NCBI GenBank assembly: GCA_965217135.1
Contig: OZ244249.1
Span: forward strand, 3,906,001 to 3,970,000
Length of the DNA: 64,000 nt
Reading direction: 5' to 3'
Source: HXMU1420-2 sp017643305
Lineage (GTDB): Bacteria > Pseudomonadota > Alphaproteobacteria > Rhodobacterales > Rhodobacteraceae
Below the pieces are notes generated by a model. That model saw only the letters and a program-made list of their open reading frames with translations, ran no database searches and was not told where the DNA came from. A program made the translations under genes and the position numbers. Every line of letters begins with the position of its first letter. The stretch's first letter is position 1. Below are positions 42,901 through 51,912 of this stretch, one piece after another.

Positions 42901-43439
42901 TGGAGGTTGCCTATCAGAACCTCGAATCCGTCGAACTTGGCGTTACCACGGTCGATCACTATTTTGACACGCTTGGTGGCATTTCCCGGTCGATCCGTCG
43001 TGCCCGCGGCGAAGATGTGGCGGTCTATATCAGCGACCAGACCCGGGGTGATGGCAAAGTCCGCACCCTGGCTGATCAGATTGCGCTGGAAACCCGGTCC
43101 CGGTCGCTGAACCCGCGGTTTTACGAAGGTCTGCTGAAACACGGGGCCGAAGGGGTCCGCCAGATCGAAGCGCATGTGACCAACACACTGGGCTGGTCGG
43201 CCACCACCGGGCAGGTGGAGCCGTGGGTCTATCAGCGCATGTCGGAAACCTTCGTACTGGATGACGACTTGCGCAACCGGCTGGCCACCCTGAACCCCGT
43301 GGCGTCCAGCCGTATGGCGAACCGCCTGCTGGAAGCCAGCGAACGTGCCTATTGGCAACCCGACCAAGAAACCCTGTCAGCCCTGCAACAGGCTGCTGAC
43401 GCGCTGGAGGATCAGATGGAAGGGATTGCTGCAGAATGA
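39891..43439 (+). CDS. bchH: magnesium chelatase subunit H
   Basis: An 1182-residue porphyrin-binding catalytic subunit that inserts Mg2+ into protoporphyrin IX with BchI and BchD (not in this window). The start is ATG 39891 within the last codons of bchB; an upstream ATG in the same frame lies inside bchB. CobN/magnesium chelatase features include MHGALEFMPGKQTGLSGADW, LPNIYLYAANNPSEATLAKR and EGAYGSNVNQLVDS. Confidence 0.97.
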   Translation: MPAKRSISAPYRVVIVTLDSHATGPCERVMPRLVADYPGLEVQVFAAAEWGENPEALEAAKQAVAQGDIVIANLLFLEEHIKAILPAMQVRRDQCDAMIGIIADAQIVKLTRMGTLDMGAPSSGALRLLKRLRGSSKPSTETGQRKMKLLRRLPQILRFIPGKAQDLRAWFITMQYWLGSSDDNIEALVRFLLSRYADRPDWKDTPAPEPRDYPDTGLYHPDLPQRITTKLADLPGPAKPRATVGLLMMRSYVLSSDTAHYDAVIRALEALGLRVIPSFAGGLDARPAIETYFQKGGTRQIDALLSLTGFSLVGGPAYNDNENAVKVLTSLDIPYIAAHPLEFQTLEQWEASAQGLGPIETTMLIALPELDGATVPTVFAGRHGEGVTADGKANHPSKAMAPAPERVEMLAARVDRLARLRRSKPQDRKLAIVLFGFPPNAGAAGTAAYLDVFASLHNTLQALKGEGYDLEPPETVEALREAVLGGTAKTYGQEANVAARVPADDIVRQTPWLDEIEANWGPAPGRVQSDGRDVFILGKQFGKVFVGLQPGFGYEGDPMRLLFEHSFAPTHAFAQFYLWLRNSFDADAVLHFGMHGALEFMPGKQTGLSGADWPDRLIGDLPNIYLYAANNPSEATLAKRRAGAVTVSHLTPPLASAGLYKGLAELKDSLTRWREMAPDAPDRTDMESLIADQAEAVDLGGRAPEDLWRALLETEGALITEGLHVVGQPMTDAERAEYLDHMPEVNGETRAELNTKLADETELPALLRALGGHFTPPVPGGDLLRNPDILPTGRNIHAFDPFRMPTAYACQDGAKQAELLLKTHKTLPRSVALVLWGSDNIKSDGGPIAQALALMGAKPRFDSFGRLSGADLIPLEELGRPRIDVVMTLSGIFRDLLPLQTRLLAQAALQAAQADEPLDQNFVRANTLAYAKKMNVPLENAALRVFSNAEGAYGSNVNQLVDSLAFVDEDELADAYEARKGYAYDVTGKAHKNTDLLQQTMKDVEVAYQNLESVELGVTTVDHYFDTLGGISRSIRRARGEDVAVYISDQTRGDGKVRTLADQIALETRSRSLNPRFYEGLLKHGAEGVRQIEAHVTNTLGWSATTGQVEPWVYQRMSETFVLDDDLRNRLATLNPVASSRMANRLLEASERAYWQPDQETLSALQQAADALEDQMEGIAAE

Positions 43440-43449
43440 GGATGTATTC

Positions 43450-44349
43450 ATGAGCCCACTCGACAGACGCCCGCCCGATCTGAGCGGCCTGGACGGCGAA
43501 GGCTCCGTTCAGGTCCATCAGGATCCCACCGCCCGTATCGAAGGGGCCAAGGTGTTTTCGATCTATGGCAAGGGCGGGATTGGCAAATCCACGACCAGCT
43601 CCAACCTGTCGGCCGCTTTTGCGTCGCTGGGCAAACGGGTTTTGCAGATCGGCTGCGACCCCAAGCATGACAGCACGTTTACGTTGACCGGGTCGCTGGT
43701 GCCCACCGTGATCGACATTTTGAAAGAAGTGGACTTCCATCCGGAAGAACTCCGGCCCGAAGACTTCATCTTTGAAGGCTGGGGCGGTGTGAAGTGCGTG
43801 GAGGCCGGTGGCCCGCCTGCCGGGACTGGCTGTGGCGGCTATGTTGTGGGCCAGACCGTGAAACTGTTGAAGCAGCATCACCTCTTGGAAGACACCGATG
43901 TCGTTATCTTTGACGTGCTGGGCGATGTGGTCTGTGGCGGGTTTGCCGCGCCTTTGCAGCATGCCGACCGCGCCGTGATCGTTACCGCCAACGACTTTGA
44001 TTCCATTTACGCCATGAACCGCATCATCGCGGCGGTGCAGGCCAAGTCGACCAACTACAAGGTTCGCCTGGCCGGTTGTATCGCCAACCGCAGCCGCGAC
44101 ACCGATGAAGTCGACCGGTTCTGCGACAAGGTCGGGTTCCGCCGCATCGGCCATATGCCCGATGTCGATGCGATCCGCCGGTCACGCCTGAAGAAAAAGA
44201 CATTGTTCGAGATGGATCCGGATGACGATATCATCGCGTGCCGCGCCGAATATGTCCGCCTTGCCGAGGCGCTTTGGAATGGGACCGAACCGTTGGCACC
44301 TGCGCCTTTGCCGGATCGGGATATCTTTGAGCTGCTGGGGTTTGACTGA
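43450..44349 (+). CDS. bchL: dark-operative protochlorophyllide reductase ATPase BchL
   Basis: A 299-residue nitrogenase iron-protein homologue. P-loop IYGKGGIGKSTTSSNL, switch regions, and the two cluster ligands (GTGCGGYV and DVVCGGFAAP) are present. The homodimer passes electrons to BchN-BchB on ATP hydrolysis. ATG 43450 follows GAGGA; the frame continues upstream into bchH but without reason. The stop overlaps bchM (TGATG). Confidence 0.97.
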   Translation: MSPLDRRPPDLSGLDGEGSVQVHQDPTARIEGAKVFSIYGKGGIGKSTTSSNLSAAFASLGKRVLQIGCDPKHDSTFTLTGSLVPTVIDILKEVDFHPEELRPEDFIFEGWGGVKCVEAGGPPAGTGCGGYVVGQTVKLLKQHHLLEDTDVVIFDVLGDVVCGGFAAPLQHADRAVIVTANDFDSIYAMNRIIAAVQAKSTNYKVRLAGCIANRSRDTDEVDRFCDKVGFRRIGHMPDVDAIRRSRLKKKTLFEMDPDDDIIACRAEYVRLAEALWNGTEPLAPAPLPDRDIFELLGFD

Positions 44350-45023
44350 TGTCTTATGAAGGCACCCGCGCTCGGGTCGAAACTTATTTCGACAGCACCG
44401 CAACCCGTACGTGGGAGCGGCTGACATCCGATGCGCCGGTGTCCAAAATCCGCCAGACCGTGCGCGCGGGCCGCGATGCCATGCGCGACACGTTGCTGTC
44501 GGATCTGCCTGCGGACATGAGTGGCCTACGCGTTCTCGATGCAGGCTGTGGGCCGGGCCAGTTCACTGAGGTGCTTGCCGAACGCGGGGCCGAGGTGTTT
44601 GCAATCGATATTTCTCCGTCCCTGATCGGCATCGCAGAACAGCGTTTGCCGCAACGGCTGCGCCCCCGGGTCACATTTGCCGCTGGGGATATGCTGGCCA
44701 CACCACAGGGTCAGTTCGACCATATCTTTGCGATGGACAGCCTGATTTACTATGATCAGGACGATGTGCGCATCGCACTTGACCGACTGAGCAGCGCACA
44801 TAACCCGCAGACCATCCGCTTTACCGTTGCGCCGAAGACAACACTGTTGATGGCAATGTGGTATGCGGGCAAACTATTCCCCCAGTCTGATCGGTCACCC
44901 ACCATGATCCCGCACAGTGCCACGCGCCTGTTGCGCCATCTGGATGGGCTGGGCCGTGTGCGGGACTTGGGCCGGGTCCAATCTGGATTCTATATCAGCC
45001 ACGCGATGGAGCTGCGACCATGA
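44349..45023 (+). CDS. bchM: magnesium protoporphyrin IX methyltransferase BchM
   Basis: A 224-residue SAM-dependent methyltransferase that makes Mg-protoporphyrin monomethyl ester. It has motif I VLDAGCGPGQFTEVLAERG and the family start YEGTRARVETYFDSTATRTW. It supplies the AcsF substrate. ATG overlaps the bchL stop; its stop overlaps lhaA (ATGA). Confidence 0.96.
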   Translation: MSYEGTRARVETYFDSTATRTWERLTSDAPVSKIRQTVRAGRDAMRDTLLSDLPADMSGLRVLDAGCGPGQFTEVLAERGAEVFAIDISPSLIGIAEQRLPQRLRPRVTFAAGDMLATPQGQFDHIFAMDSLIYYDQDDVRIALDRLSSAHNPQTIRFTVAPKTTLLMAMWYAGKLFPQSDRSPTMIPHSATRLLRHLDGLGRVRDLGRVQSGFYISHAMELRP

Positions 45024-46456
45024 GCCGTCGCCCGTCGTCCTTCACGCAGATCCCCGCGCACTTCCTGCCATTTTCAGAAGCAGCAAGCGACGATCTGCCG
45101 ATGGGGCAACTCCTGCGGCTGTCCTTGTTCCAAGTGTCCGTTGGCATGGCCACGGTAACGTTGCTGGGCACCCTAAACCGCGTAATGATCGTGGAGCTGG
45201 GCGTTGCTGCCACCATCGTTGCGCTGATGATCGCCCTGCCCGTTCTGATCGCGCCTTTCCGGGCGCTTCTGGGGTTCCGGTCGGACACGTATCGTAGTGC
45301 CATTGGCTGGAAGCGGATCCCCTATCTCTGGTTCGGGTCGATCTGGCAGATGGGCGGGTTGGCGGTGATGCCGTTTGCTTTGCTGGTGCTGAGCGGACAT
45401 TCAACAATTGACGTGCCCTTTGCAGGCGAAGCACTTGCCGCGATTGCCTTTCTCATGGCCGGGTTGGGTATTCACATGACGCAGACCGCCGGTCTGGCCC
45501 TCGCCTGTGACCGCGCGAGCGAAGCGACGCGCCCCAAGGTCGTGGCGCTGCTGTACGTCATGTATTTGATCGGCATGGGGGTCTCAGCCCTAGTGGTAGG
45601 CTGGTTGCTGCGCGATTTTTCCGACCTGCGTCTGATCCGCGTGGTTCAGGGCGTGGCGACCGTAGGCATGATCCTGAACCTCATCGCCCTTTGGCGGCAG
45701 GAAAAGGTCCGCCCGATGACCGCGGCTGAGCGTATGGCACCACGCCCCAGCTTTGGCGACGCCTGGGCCGATCTGTTGAAAGGTGGCCAGGCCGGACGTC
45801 TGCTAGCGGTCGTTTTCCTGGGTACCATGGCGTTCAACATGCAGGACGTTCTGCTGGAACCTTACGGTGGTGAGGTGCTGGGGCTTTCGGTTTCCTCCAC
45901 CACGTTGCTGACCGCGATGTGGGTGGTGGGCGCGCTGGCAGGCTATGGTCTAGCCGCGCGGTTGCTTGGACAGGGTCACGATCCAGCGCGGTTGGCCTGT
46001 GGCGGAGTGTTGGCCGGGGTTGTCGCGTTCAGCGCAGTGATTTTTTCGGCCCCAATGTCCGCACCGCTGCTGTTTTTTGCAGGTGCCGGTGCCATCGGAT
46101 TTGGCGGCGGGCTTTTTGCCGTGGCAACGTTGATTTCCGCCATGAACCTGCCGGAGCAGGGGCTGGCCGGCAAGGGGTTGGCGCTCGGCGCATGGGGCGC
46201 GGCTCAGGCCACCGCATCGGGCCTGGCCATCGCCCTGGGCGGCAGCCTGCGCGACATTGTTGATGTGCAGGCGCAAAGCGGCGCGCTTGGCGCCGCGCTC
46301 AACACCGCGACCACCGGCTATTCCTTTGTCTACCACGTTGAGATCGGCCTGCTGTTTATAACGCTGATCGCGCTTGGCCCTCTGGCCGCACGCCGCCGGA
46401 ACACAACCACACCCACCAACACAACGCAGTCAGGGCTGCCGGAGTTTCCGACATGA
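45020..46456 (+). CDS. lhaA: LH1 assembly protein LhaA (PucC family)
   Basis: A 478-residue, 12-segment membrane protein of the LhaA/PucC family, needed for LH1 assembly. Typical text: TLNRVMIVELGVAATIVALM and APFRALLGFRSDTYRSAIGW. It sits between bchM and puhA as in other purple bacteria. A decayed copy of part of this family lies at 29691. Confidence 0.95.
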   Translation: MSRRPSSFTQIPAHFLPFSEAASDDLPMGQLLRLSLFQVSVGMATVTLLGTLNRVMIVELGVAATIVALMIALPVLIAPFRALLGFRSDTYRSAIGWKRIPYLWFGSIWQMGGLAVMPFALLVLSGHSTIDVPFAGEALAAIAFLMAGLGIHMTQTAGLALACDRASEATRPKVVALLYVMYLIGMGVSALVVGWLLRDFSDLRLIRVVQGVATVGMILNLIALWRQEKVRPMTAAERMAPRPSFGDAWADLLKGGQAGRLLAVVFLGTMAFNMQDVLLEPYGGEVLGLSVSSTTLLTAMWVVGALAGYGLAARLLGQGHDPARLACGGVLAGVVAFSAVIFSAPMSAPLLFFAGAGAIGFGGGLFAVATLISAMNLPEQGLAGKGLALGAWGAAQATASGLAIALGGSLRDIVDVQAQSGALGAALNTATTGYSFVYHVEIGLLFITLIALGPLAARRRNTTTPTNTTQSGLPEFPT

Positions 46457-46487
46457 CCCTTGCCACAAACCCCGAAGGGAGACTCAG

Positions 46488-47258
46488 ATGACATCGACCT
46501 TTTTTGGCGAATTTGACCTTGCCAGCCTCGCAATCTGGCTGTTTTGGATCTTCTTTGCGCTGCTGATCTTTTACATCCAGCGCGAAAACATGCGCGAAGG
46601 TTACCCGCTGGTGAACGATGACGGCGAGCCGTCTCCGAACCAGGGTCCGTTCCCTGTGCCGGACGACAAAACCTTTATCCTGCCCCACGGACGCGGCACG
46701 CTGACGCTGCCTAGCGGACAGCGGGGTGACCGCGACGACCTGGCCCTGGCACGCACCAGCGCGTCTGACGGGTTCCCGTTCGAACCTACAGGCAACCCGA
46801 TGGTGGATGGCGTTGGGCCAGCATCCTGGGCCCCGCGGCGCGATTTGCCCGAGCTGGACGGCCATGGCCGCAACAAGCTGTCGCCGATGCGCGACCTGCC
46901 CACGTTTGCCGTGGCTGCAGGAAAGGACCCACGCGGTATGCCCGTGAAAACCGCCGATGGCGAAATCGTTGGTACGGTCACGGATATGTGGGTCGACGAA
47001 CCCGAACAGCTGGTTCGCTACCTAGAATACCAGGTGGATGAGGCGTTTGGGTCTGGCACCCGCCTGGTGCCGATGACGCTGGCCAGGATCTGGTTCGGCA
47101 ATGTGTTGGTGCGAACGATCTTCAGCCAGCATGTACGCGAGGTGCCACAACTGGCCGACCCCAACCAAGTGACGCTGCTCGAAGAGGACAAGATCTCGGC
47201 CTACTACGCCGGTGGCAACCTCTATGCGAGCGCCGAACGTCTTGAACCCCAAATCTGA
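46488..47258 (+). CDS. puhA: photosynthetic reaction center H subunit
   Basis: A 256-residue H subunit: one N-terminal membrane helix (LASLAIWLFWIFFALLIFYI) followed by the cytoplasmic PRC-barrel domain (VKTADGEIVGTVTDMWVDEP). It caps the L and M subunits and controls proton entry to the QB site. Start ATG 46488 follows GGGAGA. The frame is open upstream inside lhaA, but the family begins here. Confidence 0.97.
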   Translation: MTSTFFGEFDLASLAIWLFWIFFALLIFYIQRENMREGYPLVNDDGEPSPNQGPFPVPDDKTFILPHGRGTLTLPSGQRGDRDDLALARTSASDGFPFEPTGNPMVDGVGPASWAPRRDLPELDGHGRNKLSPMRDLPTFAVAAGKDPRGMPVKTADGEIVGTVTDMWVDEPEQLVRYLEYQVDEAFGSGTRLVPMTLARIWFGNVLVRTIFSQHVREVPQLADPNQVTLLEEDKISAYYAGGNLYASAERLEPQI

Positions 47259-47272
47259 GGCGGGAAAAGCTG

Positions 47273-47914
47273 ATGTCCCACGACGATTTCGCCATAGAAC
47301 CCATCCCTGGTCTACCCGAGCGCCCGCCCCAGGGTGAAGAGATCCTGTGGCAGGGGCGCCCGAACTGGTGGGCGCTGGCGAAATCGGCCTGTGGTGTAGG
47401 CTGGGTCGCCGGGTATTTCGTCGCGCTCACGCTATGGCGGTTCATCGCTGTCAGTGACTTGATGCCTCTAGACATGGCACTTGCGGCTTCTGTGCCGTTC
47501 CTAATCCTGGGGGCTGTTGCCTGTGGTTTGCTGATGCTCTTTGCGTATCTGCAGGCGCGGACAACCGTTTACACGATCACCACTTCGCGCGTCGCCATGC
47601 GCATCGGGGCGGCGTTGACCGTGACGCTGAACCTGCCCTTCACCCGTATCGACAGCGCCGATCTGGACCTGCGGCGCGATGGCAGCGGCACCATTGCTCT
47701 GACCTTGCAGCAAGGTGCCACTCAACTGGGATACCTGGTGTGCTGGCCCCATGTGCGACCCTGGCGGTTCCGGACCCAGCCTGCCTTGCGCTGCATCCCT
47801 GACGCGGAACGTGTGGCCAAGCTGCTGGGCGAAGCTGCACAAGCCCGGATCGACCAGCCGAAAGTAACCCGCGCCTCGCGTGATCCGAACGCCCCGGCCC
47901 TGGCCGCCGAATAA
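47273..47914 (+). CDS. puhB: reaction center assembly protein PuhB
   Basis: A 213-residue membrane protein with two or three hydrophobic segments and a bacterial PH-like domain (TITTSRVAMRIGAALTVTLN). It begins EPIPGLPERPPQGEEILWQG, the family signature. Needed for reaction center and LH1 assembly in Rhodobacter. It lies 14 nt after puhA. Confidence 0.94.
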   Translation: MSHDDFAIEPIPGLPERPPQGEEILWQGRPNWWALAKSACGVGWVAGYFVALTLWRFIAVSDLMPLDMALAASVPFLILGAVACGLLMLFAYLQARTTVYTITTSRVAMRIGAALTVTLNLPFTRIDSADLDLRRDGSGTIALTLQQGATQLGYLVCWPHVRPWRFRTQPALRCIPDAERVAKLLGEAAQARIDQPKVTRASRDPNAPALAAE

Positions 47915-47938
47915 CCCATACCCCAAACAGGACACAAC

Positions 47939-48409
47939 ATGACCACCCCCACACTGCGACACCCCAGCACCGAAGACCGCGAACTGATCCCGCGCGTAAT
48001 GCTGTATGCGATGGGTGGGCTGGTTTTGTCTGCACTGGCGATTGCCACCTATGCCCGGGTCGCAGATGTGCCGCTGTCAGCAACGCCCCCAGCGGCCGTT
48101 GTAGTCCAAGATAGGGCCATGATTCTGATCAGCGACGGTGTCAGCGGCGCCGTTTCCGTATTATCGCCCGAGGGCACAGTCATCGCCCAATTGTCGTCTG
48201 AAACCGGCGGTTTCATCGCAGGGGTGGCGCGGGTCATTGACCGCGAACGCAGCCGCGCCGGCATCACCGCCAATACACCTGTTATCGTTGCGCGCCGGGA
48301 AAATGGCCGTCTCGATATTACCGACCCCGCCACGGGGTGGAGCGCCGACCTGATGGGGTTTGGCGCGGACAACGCCAGGAGCTTCGCCAAGCTTCTGGAT
48401 CGACCATGA
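47939..48409 (+). CDS. puhC: reaction center assembly protein PuhC
   Basis: A 156-residue protein with one N-terminal membrane helix (RVMLYAMGGLVLSALAIATY) and a periplasmic beta-rich domain (ILISDGVSGAVSVLSPEG, GFIAGVARVIDRERSRAG). It matches PuhC, which helps reorganise the core complex. It lies 24 nt after puhB. Confidence 0.92.
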   Translation: MTTPTLRHPSTEDRELIPRVMLYAMGGLVLSALAIATYARVADVPLSATPPAAVVVQDRAMILISDGVSGAVSVLSPEGTVIAQLSSETGGFIAGVARVIDRERSRAGITANTPVIVARRENGRLDITDPATGWSADLMGFGADNARSFAKLLDRP

Positions 48410-48422
48410 AAGGAAGCGAGTC

Positions 48423-48719
48423 ATGGGAATTCTAACACGGAATATAGAACGGGCCCCCTGCACGGTAGAGGTAAGCCACAAGTTTGAAAGCCTGCATGCG
48501 CATATCAGGTTCGACAATGGCGCGGTGGTCCACCCCGGCGATGAAGTGCTGGTGAAAGGCCCCGAAATCATGGCCCCCTTTGGCGAGGTCGTGATCGAAA
48601 AGCGCGAAGCCACCATCATCCGCGCCAGCGCCGTGGAAAGACTCTGGACCCGGCTGACCGGTGATTTCGAGGTGATGGAACTGTGTGAATTTTCCTTCTC
48701 TGAGGAGGTCACGCTATGA
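48423..48719 (+). CDS. conserved hypothetical protein of the puh-acsF operon
   Basis: A 98-residue protein, start ATG 48423 after a GGAAGCGAG stretch. It is probably a small beta domain (LHAHIRFDNGAVVHPGDEVL, APFGEVVIEKREATIIRA) and ends ELCEFSFSEE. A protein of this size sits between puhC and acsF in many purple bacteria. It overlaps acsF by 4 nt, so it is likely translated with it. No function known; an accessory role for the cyclase is suggested by position only. Confidence 0.8.
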   Translation: MGILTRNIERAPCTVEVSHKFESLHAHIRFDNGAVVHPGDEVLVKGPEIMAPFGEVVIEKREATIIRASAVERLWTRLTGDFEVMELCEFSFSEEVTL

Positions 48720-49843
48720 ATATGCACGCCAAACACACTGCAGATGCCACCACGGTCGAAGAAGGACTGGCAATTGCCGAAGCTCAGGACGCCCAGTTTA
48801 CGGACGAAATGGCAACCGAAACAGCAATGCAGAACACCCTTCTGACGCCCCGGTTCTATACGACCAATTTCGATGAACTGGATGCAATCGATGTGTCTCC
48901 GATCCGCAAGGAATGGGATGAGCTGATCGCCCAGATGACTGCCGATCCCAACAAAGGCCACTTCAAAAAGAACGAAGATTGGGACCATGTCGACTGGGAA
49001 GGAATGGATCCAGAGCTGAAGAAGGAGTTCATCGATTTCCTGATTTCATCCTGCACGGCGGAGTTTTCGGGCTGTGTGCTGTACAAGGAAATGAAACGTC
49101 GGGGTAAGAACCACGACATCACCCAGCTGTTCCAACTGATGGCTCGGGACGAAGCGCGCCATGCAGGGTTCATCAACGATGCACTGCGTGAAGCGGGTCT
49201 GCGCGTGAACCTGGGGTTCCTGACCCAGAAAAAGAAATACACCTATTTCCGACCCAAGTTCATCTACTACGCCACCTACCTTTCGGAAAAGATCGGTTAC
49301 GCCCGCTACATTACGATCTTTCGCCATCTCGAGGCGAATCCGGAATATCGGTTCCACCCGATTTTCAAGTGGTTCTCTGAATGGTGCAATGATGAATTCA
49401 GCCATGGTGAAGCCTTTGCCCTGCTGATGAAGACCGATCCCAAGCTGACTTCGGGTCGTAATGTGCTGTGGATCAAATTCTTTCTTACAGCGGTTTATGC
49501 CACCATGTTCGTGCGCGACCACCAACGCCCGGCCTTTCACAAGGCGCTGGGGGTGGATCCGGACTGGTACGCCCAAGAAGTATTCGAAAAGACCAGCGAA
49601 TTGTCCAAACAGATCTTTCCGATCACGCTGGATATCGACGATCCGCGCTGGCTGAAGAACTGCCGCGCGCTTTATCGTGCGAATGTGGATTTGGCCGATG
49701 CCAAGGCCCGGCGCGGTTTGGGTGCGCGGTTGGCGCAGGGCTGGGCATCGCTGCGGGCAGGACGGGCGTTTGTCGCGCTCTACCTGATCCCAGCGAAAAA
49801 GCATGAGTTACCTGCAACCACACGGCTGGAGCCTTGTTACTGA
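48716..49843 (+). CDS. acsF: aerobic Mg-protoporphyrin IX monomethyl ester oxidative cyclase
   Basis: A 375-residue di-iron enzyme forming the isocyclic ring E with O2. The carboxylate/His ligands are visible in ARDEARHAGF and NDEFSHGEAF. It opens with the family text TPRFYTTNFDELDAIDVSPI. The oxygen-independent BchE is not in this window, so pigment synthesis here depends on oxygen, as in aerobic anoxygenic phototrophs. Its stop overlaps the puhE start. Confidence 0.96.
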   Translation: MNMHAKHTADATTVEEGLAIAEAQDAQFTDEMATETAMQNTLLTPRFYTTNFDELDAIDVSPIRKEWDELIAQMTADPNKGHFKKNEDWDHVDWEGMDPELKKEFIDFLISSCTAEFSGCVLYKEMKRRGKNHDITQLFQLMARDEARHAGFINDALREAGLRVNLGFLTQKKKYTYFRPKFIYYATYLSEKIGYARYITIFRHLEANPEYRFHPIFKWFSEWCNDEFSHGEAFALLMKTDPKLTSGRNVLWIKFFLTAVYATMFVRDHQRPAFHKALGVDPDWYAQEVFEKTSELSKQIFPITLDIDDPRWLKNCRALYRANVDLADAKARRGLGARLAQGWASLRAGRAFVALYLIPAKKHELPATTRLEPCY

Positions 49844-50643
49844 TGGCTGCTGCACCCTGGATCGCCGTCCTTGTGGCGCTGTTTCTCTGGTGGTTTTCCA
49901 CCGGAGCGATCCTGGTTGTTGTTCGGCGCAGTGCGGGGGGGCGCGGGCGTGCGGCCCTCTGGTCTCTGCCAGTTCTGGCGCTTGGGCTATTAGGGTTCTG
50001 GCTGTCGCTAGACCGCACGGACATTTTGTGGGTTTACATGGGCTTTGCCGCCGCTCTGGCGATCTGGGGCTGGATCGAGCTGGCTTTTCTGACCGGGGTA
50101 ATCACCGGGCCCAATTCACACCCGTGCCCGCCTGGTGCACCATTCTTCGAACGCTTCATCCGCGCCTGGGGCACGATCGCCCATCATGAAAGCCTGTTGG
50201 TGTTGATTGCCATTGCGCTGGCCGCGCTGAGCTGGGCCCAGCCTAACCCAGTTGGGGCGTGGTGTTTTGGCATCCTTTTTGTGGCCCGCATCTCGGCCAA
50301 GTTGAACCTGTTTTTTGGCGTGCCAAAATTCAACGTGGAGTTTCTGCCAGACCATCTGGCCCATCTGCCAAGCCATTTCAAAATCGCGCAGATGAACTGG
50401 TTTTTCCCGGTATCTGTCACGCTGCTGTCAGCGCTGGTGGCGATGTTCATCGCCCGCGCGGGACATACGGACAGCCCGGCTCTGTCTATCACGCAGGCCC
50501 TGCTCGCCACACTGAGCGCGCTGGCCCTTCTCGAACACTGGCTGTTGGTTCTGCCGCTGCCGGACGCCAAGCTCTGGCGCTGGATGCTGCCCGATCAAAA
50601 GCCACTCAGCCTAAACGCAAGGGAGGAACGTCATGGAATTTGA
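49843..50643 (+). CDS. puhE: photosynthesis protein PuhE
   Basis: A 266-residue membrane protein with about seven hydrophobic segments (PWIAVLVALFLWWFSTGAIL and others), the PuhE family partner in the puh operon. Start taken at ATG 49843 (TGATG with acsF); TTG 49834 is also in frame. Deletion of puhE in Rhodobacter affects bacteriochlorophyll levels and core assembly. Its end overlaps hemA by 11 nt. Confidence 0.9.
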   Translation: MAAAPWIAVLVALFLWWFSTGAILVVVRRSAGGRGRAALWSLPVLALGLLGFWLSLDRTDILWVYMGFAAALAIWGWIELAFLTGVITGPNSHPCPPGAPFFERFIRAWGTIAHHESLLVLIAIALAALSWAQPNPVGAWCFGILFVARISAKLNLFFGVPKFNVEFLPDHLAHLPSHFKIAQMNWFFPVSVTLLSALVAMFIARAGHTDSPALSITQALLATLSALALLEHWLLVLPLPDAKLWRWMLPDQKPLSLNAREERHGI

Positions 50644-51847
50644 CGCGGTTTTCTACGCCCAGCTTGAAAAACTGAAAGATGAAGGCAATTACCGGATTTT
50701 TGCCGAGCTGGAACGGATTTGCGGCGCATTTCCTGTGGCCAAGTCCCATGTTGAAGACAGTCCGGACGAGGTGACGGTCTGGTGTTCCAACGATTATCTG
50801 GGCATGGGTCAGAACCCCAAGGTACGCCAGACTATGAAAGACGTGATCGACAGCTGCGGCGTCGGCGCGGGCGGGACACGCAACATTTCCGGCACCAACC
50901 ACCATCACGTCCAGTTGGAACACGAATTGGCAGACCTGCACGGCAAGGAAAGCGCGCTGGTGTTTACCTCTGGCTACGTATCGAACTGGGCATCGTTGTC
51001 GACGCTGGGTTCACGCCTGCCAGATGCGGTGATCCTGTCGGATGAATTGAACCACGCCTCCATGATCGAAGGCATCCGTCATTCCCGCGCACAAAAGGTC
51101 ATCTGGAAGCATAACGATCCTGAAGACCTGGAACGCAAACTGGCCGCGTTGCCGGCTAACACGTCCAAGATCGTGGCGTTCGAATCCGTCTATTCCATGG
51201 ATGGCGACATCTGTCCAATGCAGGAGATCGTCGAGGTTGCCGAAAAGTATGGCGCGATGACCTATCTGGACGAGGTGCACGCCGTTGGGTTGTATGGCCC
51301 ACGCGGTGGCGGCATTTCCGAACGTGAAGGTTTGGCTGATCGCATCACTCTGATTGAAGGCACACTGGGCAAGGCCTACGGATGTGTCGGAGGGTATGTG
51401 GCCGGCTCGGCCGCATTGTGTGATTTCCTGCGTAGCTTTTCCAGCGGGTTCATCTTTACTACGGCCCTGCCCCCCGCGGTCGCAGCGGCGGCGACGGTCA
51501 GTATCCGTCATCTCAAGGAAAGCAACGCAGAACGGATGGCGCAACGCCGTCAGGTCAAACTTCTGCGCGACCTGTTGGACCAACGCGGTATCCCGCATTT
51601 GCCCAATCCCAGCCACATCATCCCTGTGATGATTAAGGACCCCACTAAATGCCGCATGCTGTCAGACATCCTGATGCAGGATTACGGGATCTATGTGCAG
51701 CCCATCAACTATCCGACTGTGCCCAAGGGCACTGAACGCCTGCGCTTTACACCGTCGCCGTTGCACACAGACGCCGACATCATGAACCTGGTTGATGCGC
51801 TAACAGTGCTGTGGCGGCAATGTGCATTGGCCCACGCGGTGGCTTGA
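50633..51847 (+). CDS. hemA: 5-aminolevulinate synthase
   Basis: A 404-residue PLP enzyme that condenses glycine and succinyl-CoA, the first step of tetrapyrrole synthesis. It has YLDEVHAVGLYGPRGGG and the PLP-Lys motif EGTLGKAYGCVGGY. A GGGAGGAAC ribosome site precedes ATG 50633. Location at the end of the puh operon couples pigment supply to reaction center synthesis. Confidence 0.97.
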   Translation: MEFDAVFYAQLEKLKDEGNYRIFAELERICGAFPVAKSHVEDSPDEVTVWCSNDYLGMGQNPKVRQTMKDVIDSCGVGAGGTRNISGTNHHHVQLEHELADLHGKESALVFTSGYVSNWASLSTLGSRLPDAVILSDELNHASMIEGIRHSRAQKVIWKHNDPEDLERKLAALPANTSKIVAFESVYSMDGDICPMQEIVEVAEKYGAMTYLDEVHAVGLYGPRGGGISEREGLADRITLIEGTLGKAYGCVGGYVAGSAALCDFLRSFSSGFIFTTALPPAVAAAATVSIRHLKESNAERMAQRRQVKLLRDLLDQRGIPHLPNPSHIIPVMIKDPTKCRMLSDILMQDYGIYVQPINYPTVPKGTERLRFTPSPLHTDADIMNLVDALTVLWRQCALAHAVA

Positions 51848-51912
51848 ATCTGGCGAATGTTGACTTTTCCCGAAGCGCGCTAATTCTCATTCATCGAACG
51901 GGAGATACCTTT

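Noticed and set aside
42513..43367. 284-codon minus-strand frame inside bchH
   Set aside because: Antisense to the end of bchH, which is fully conserved.
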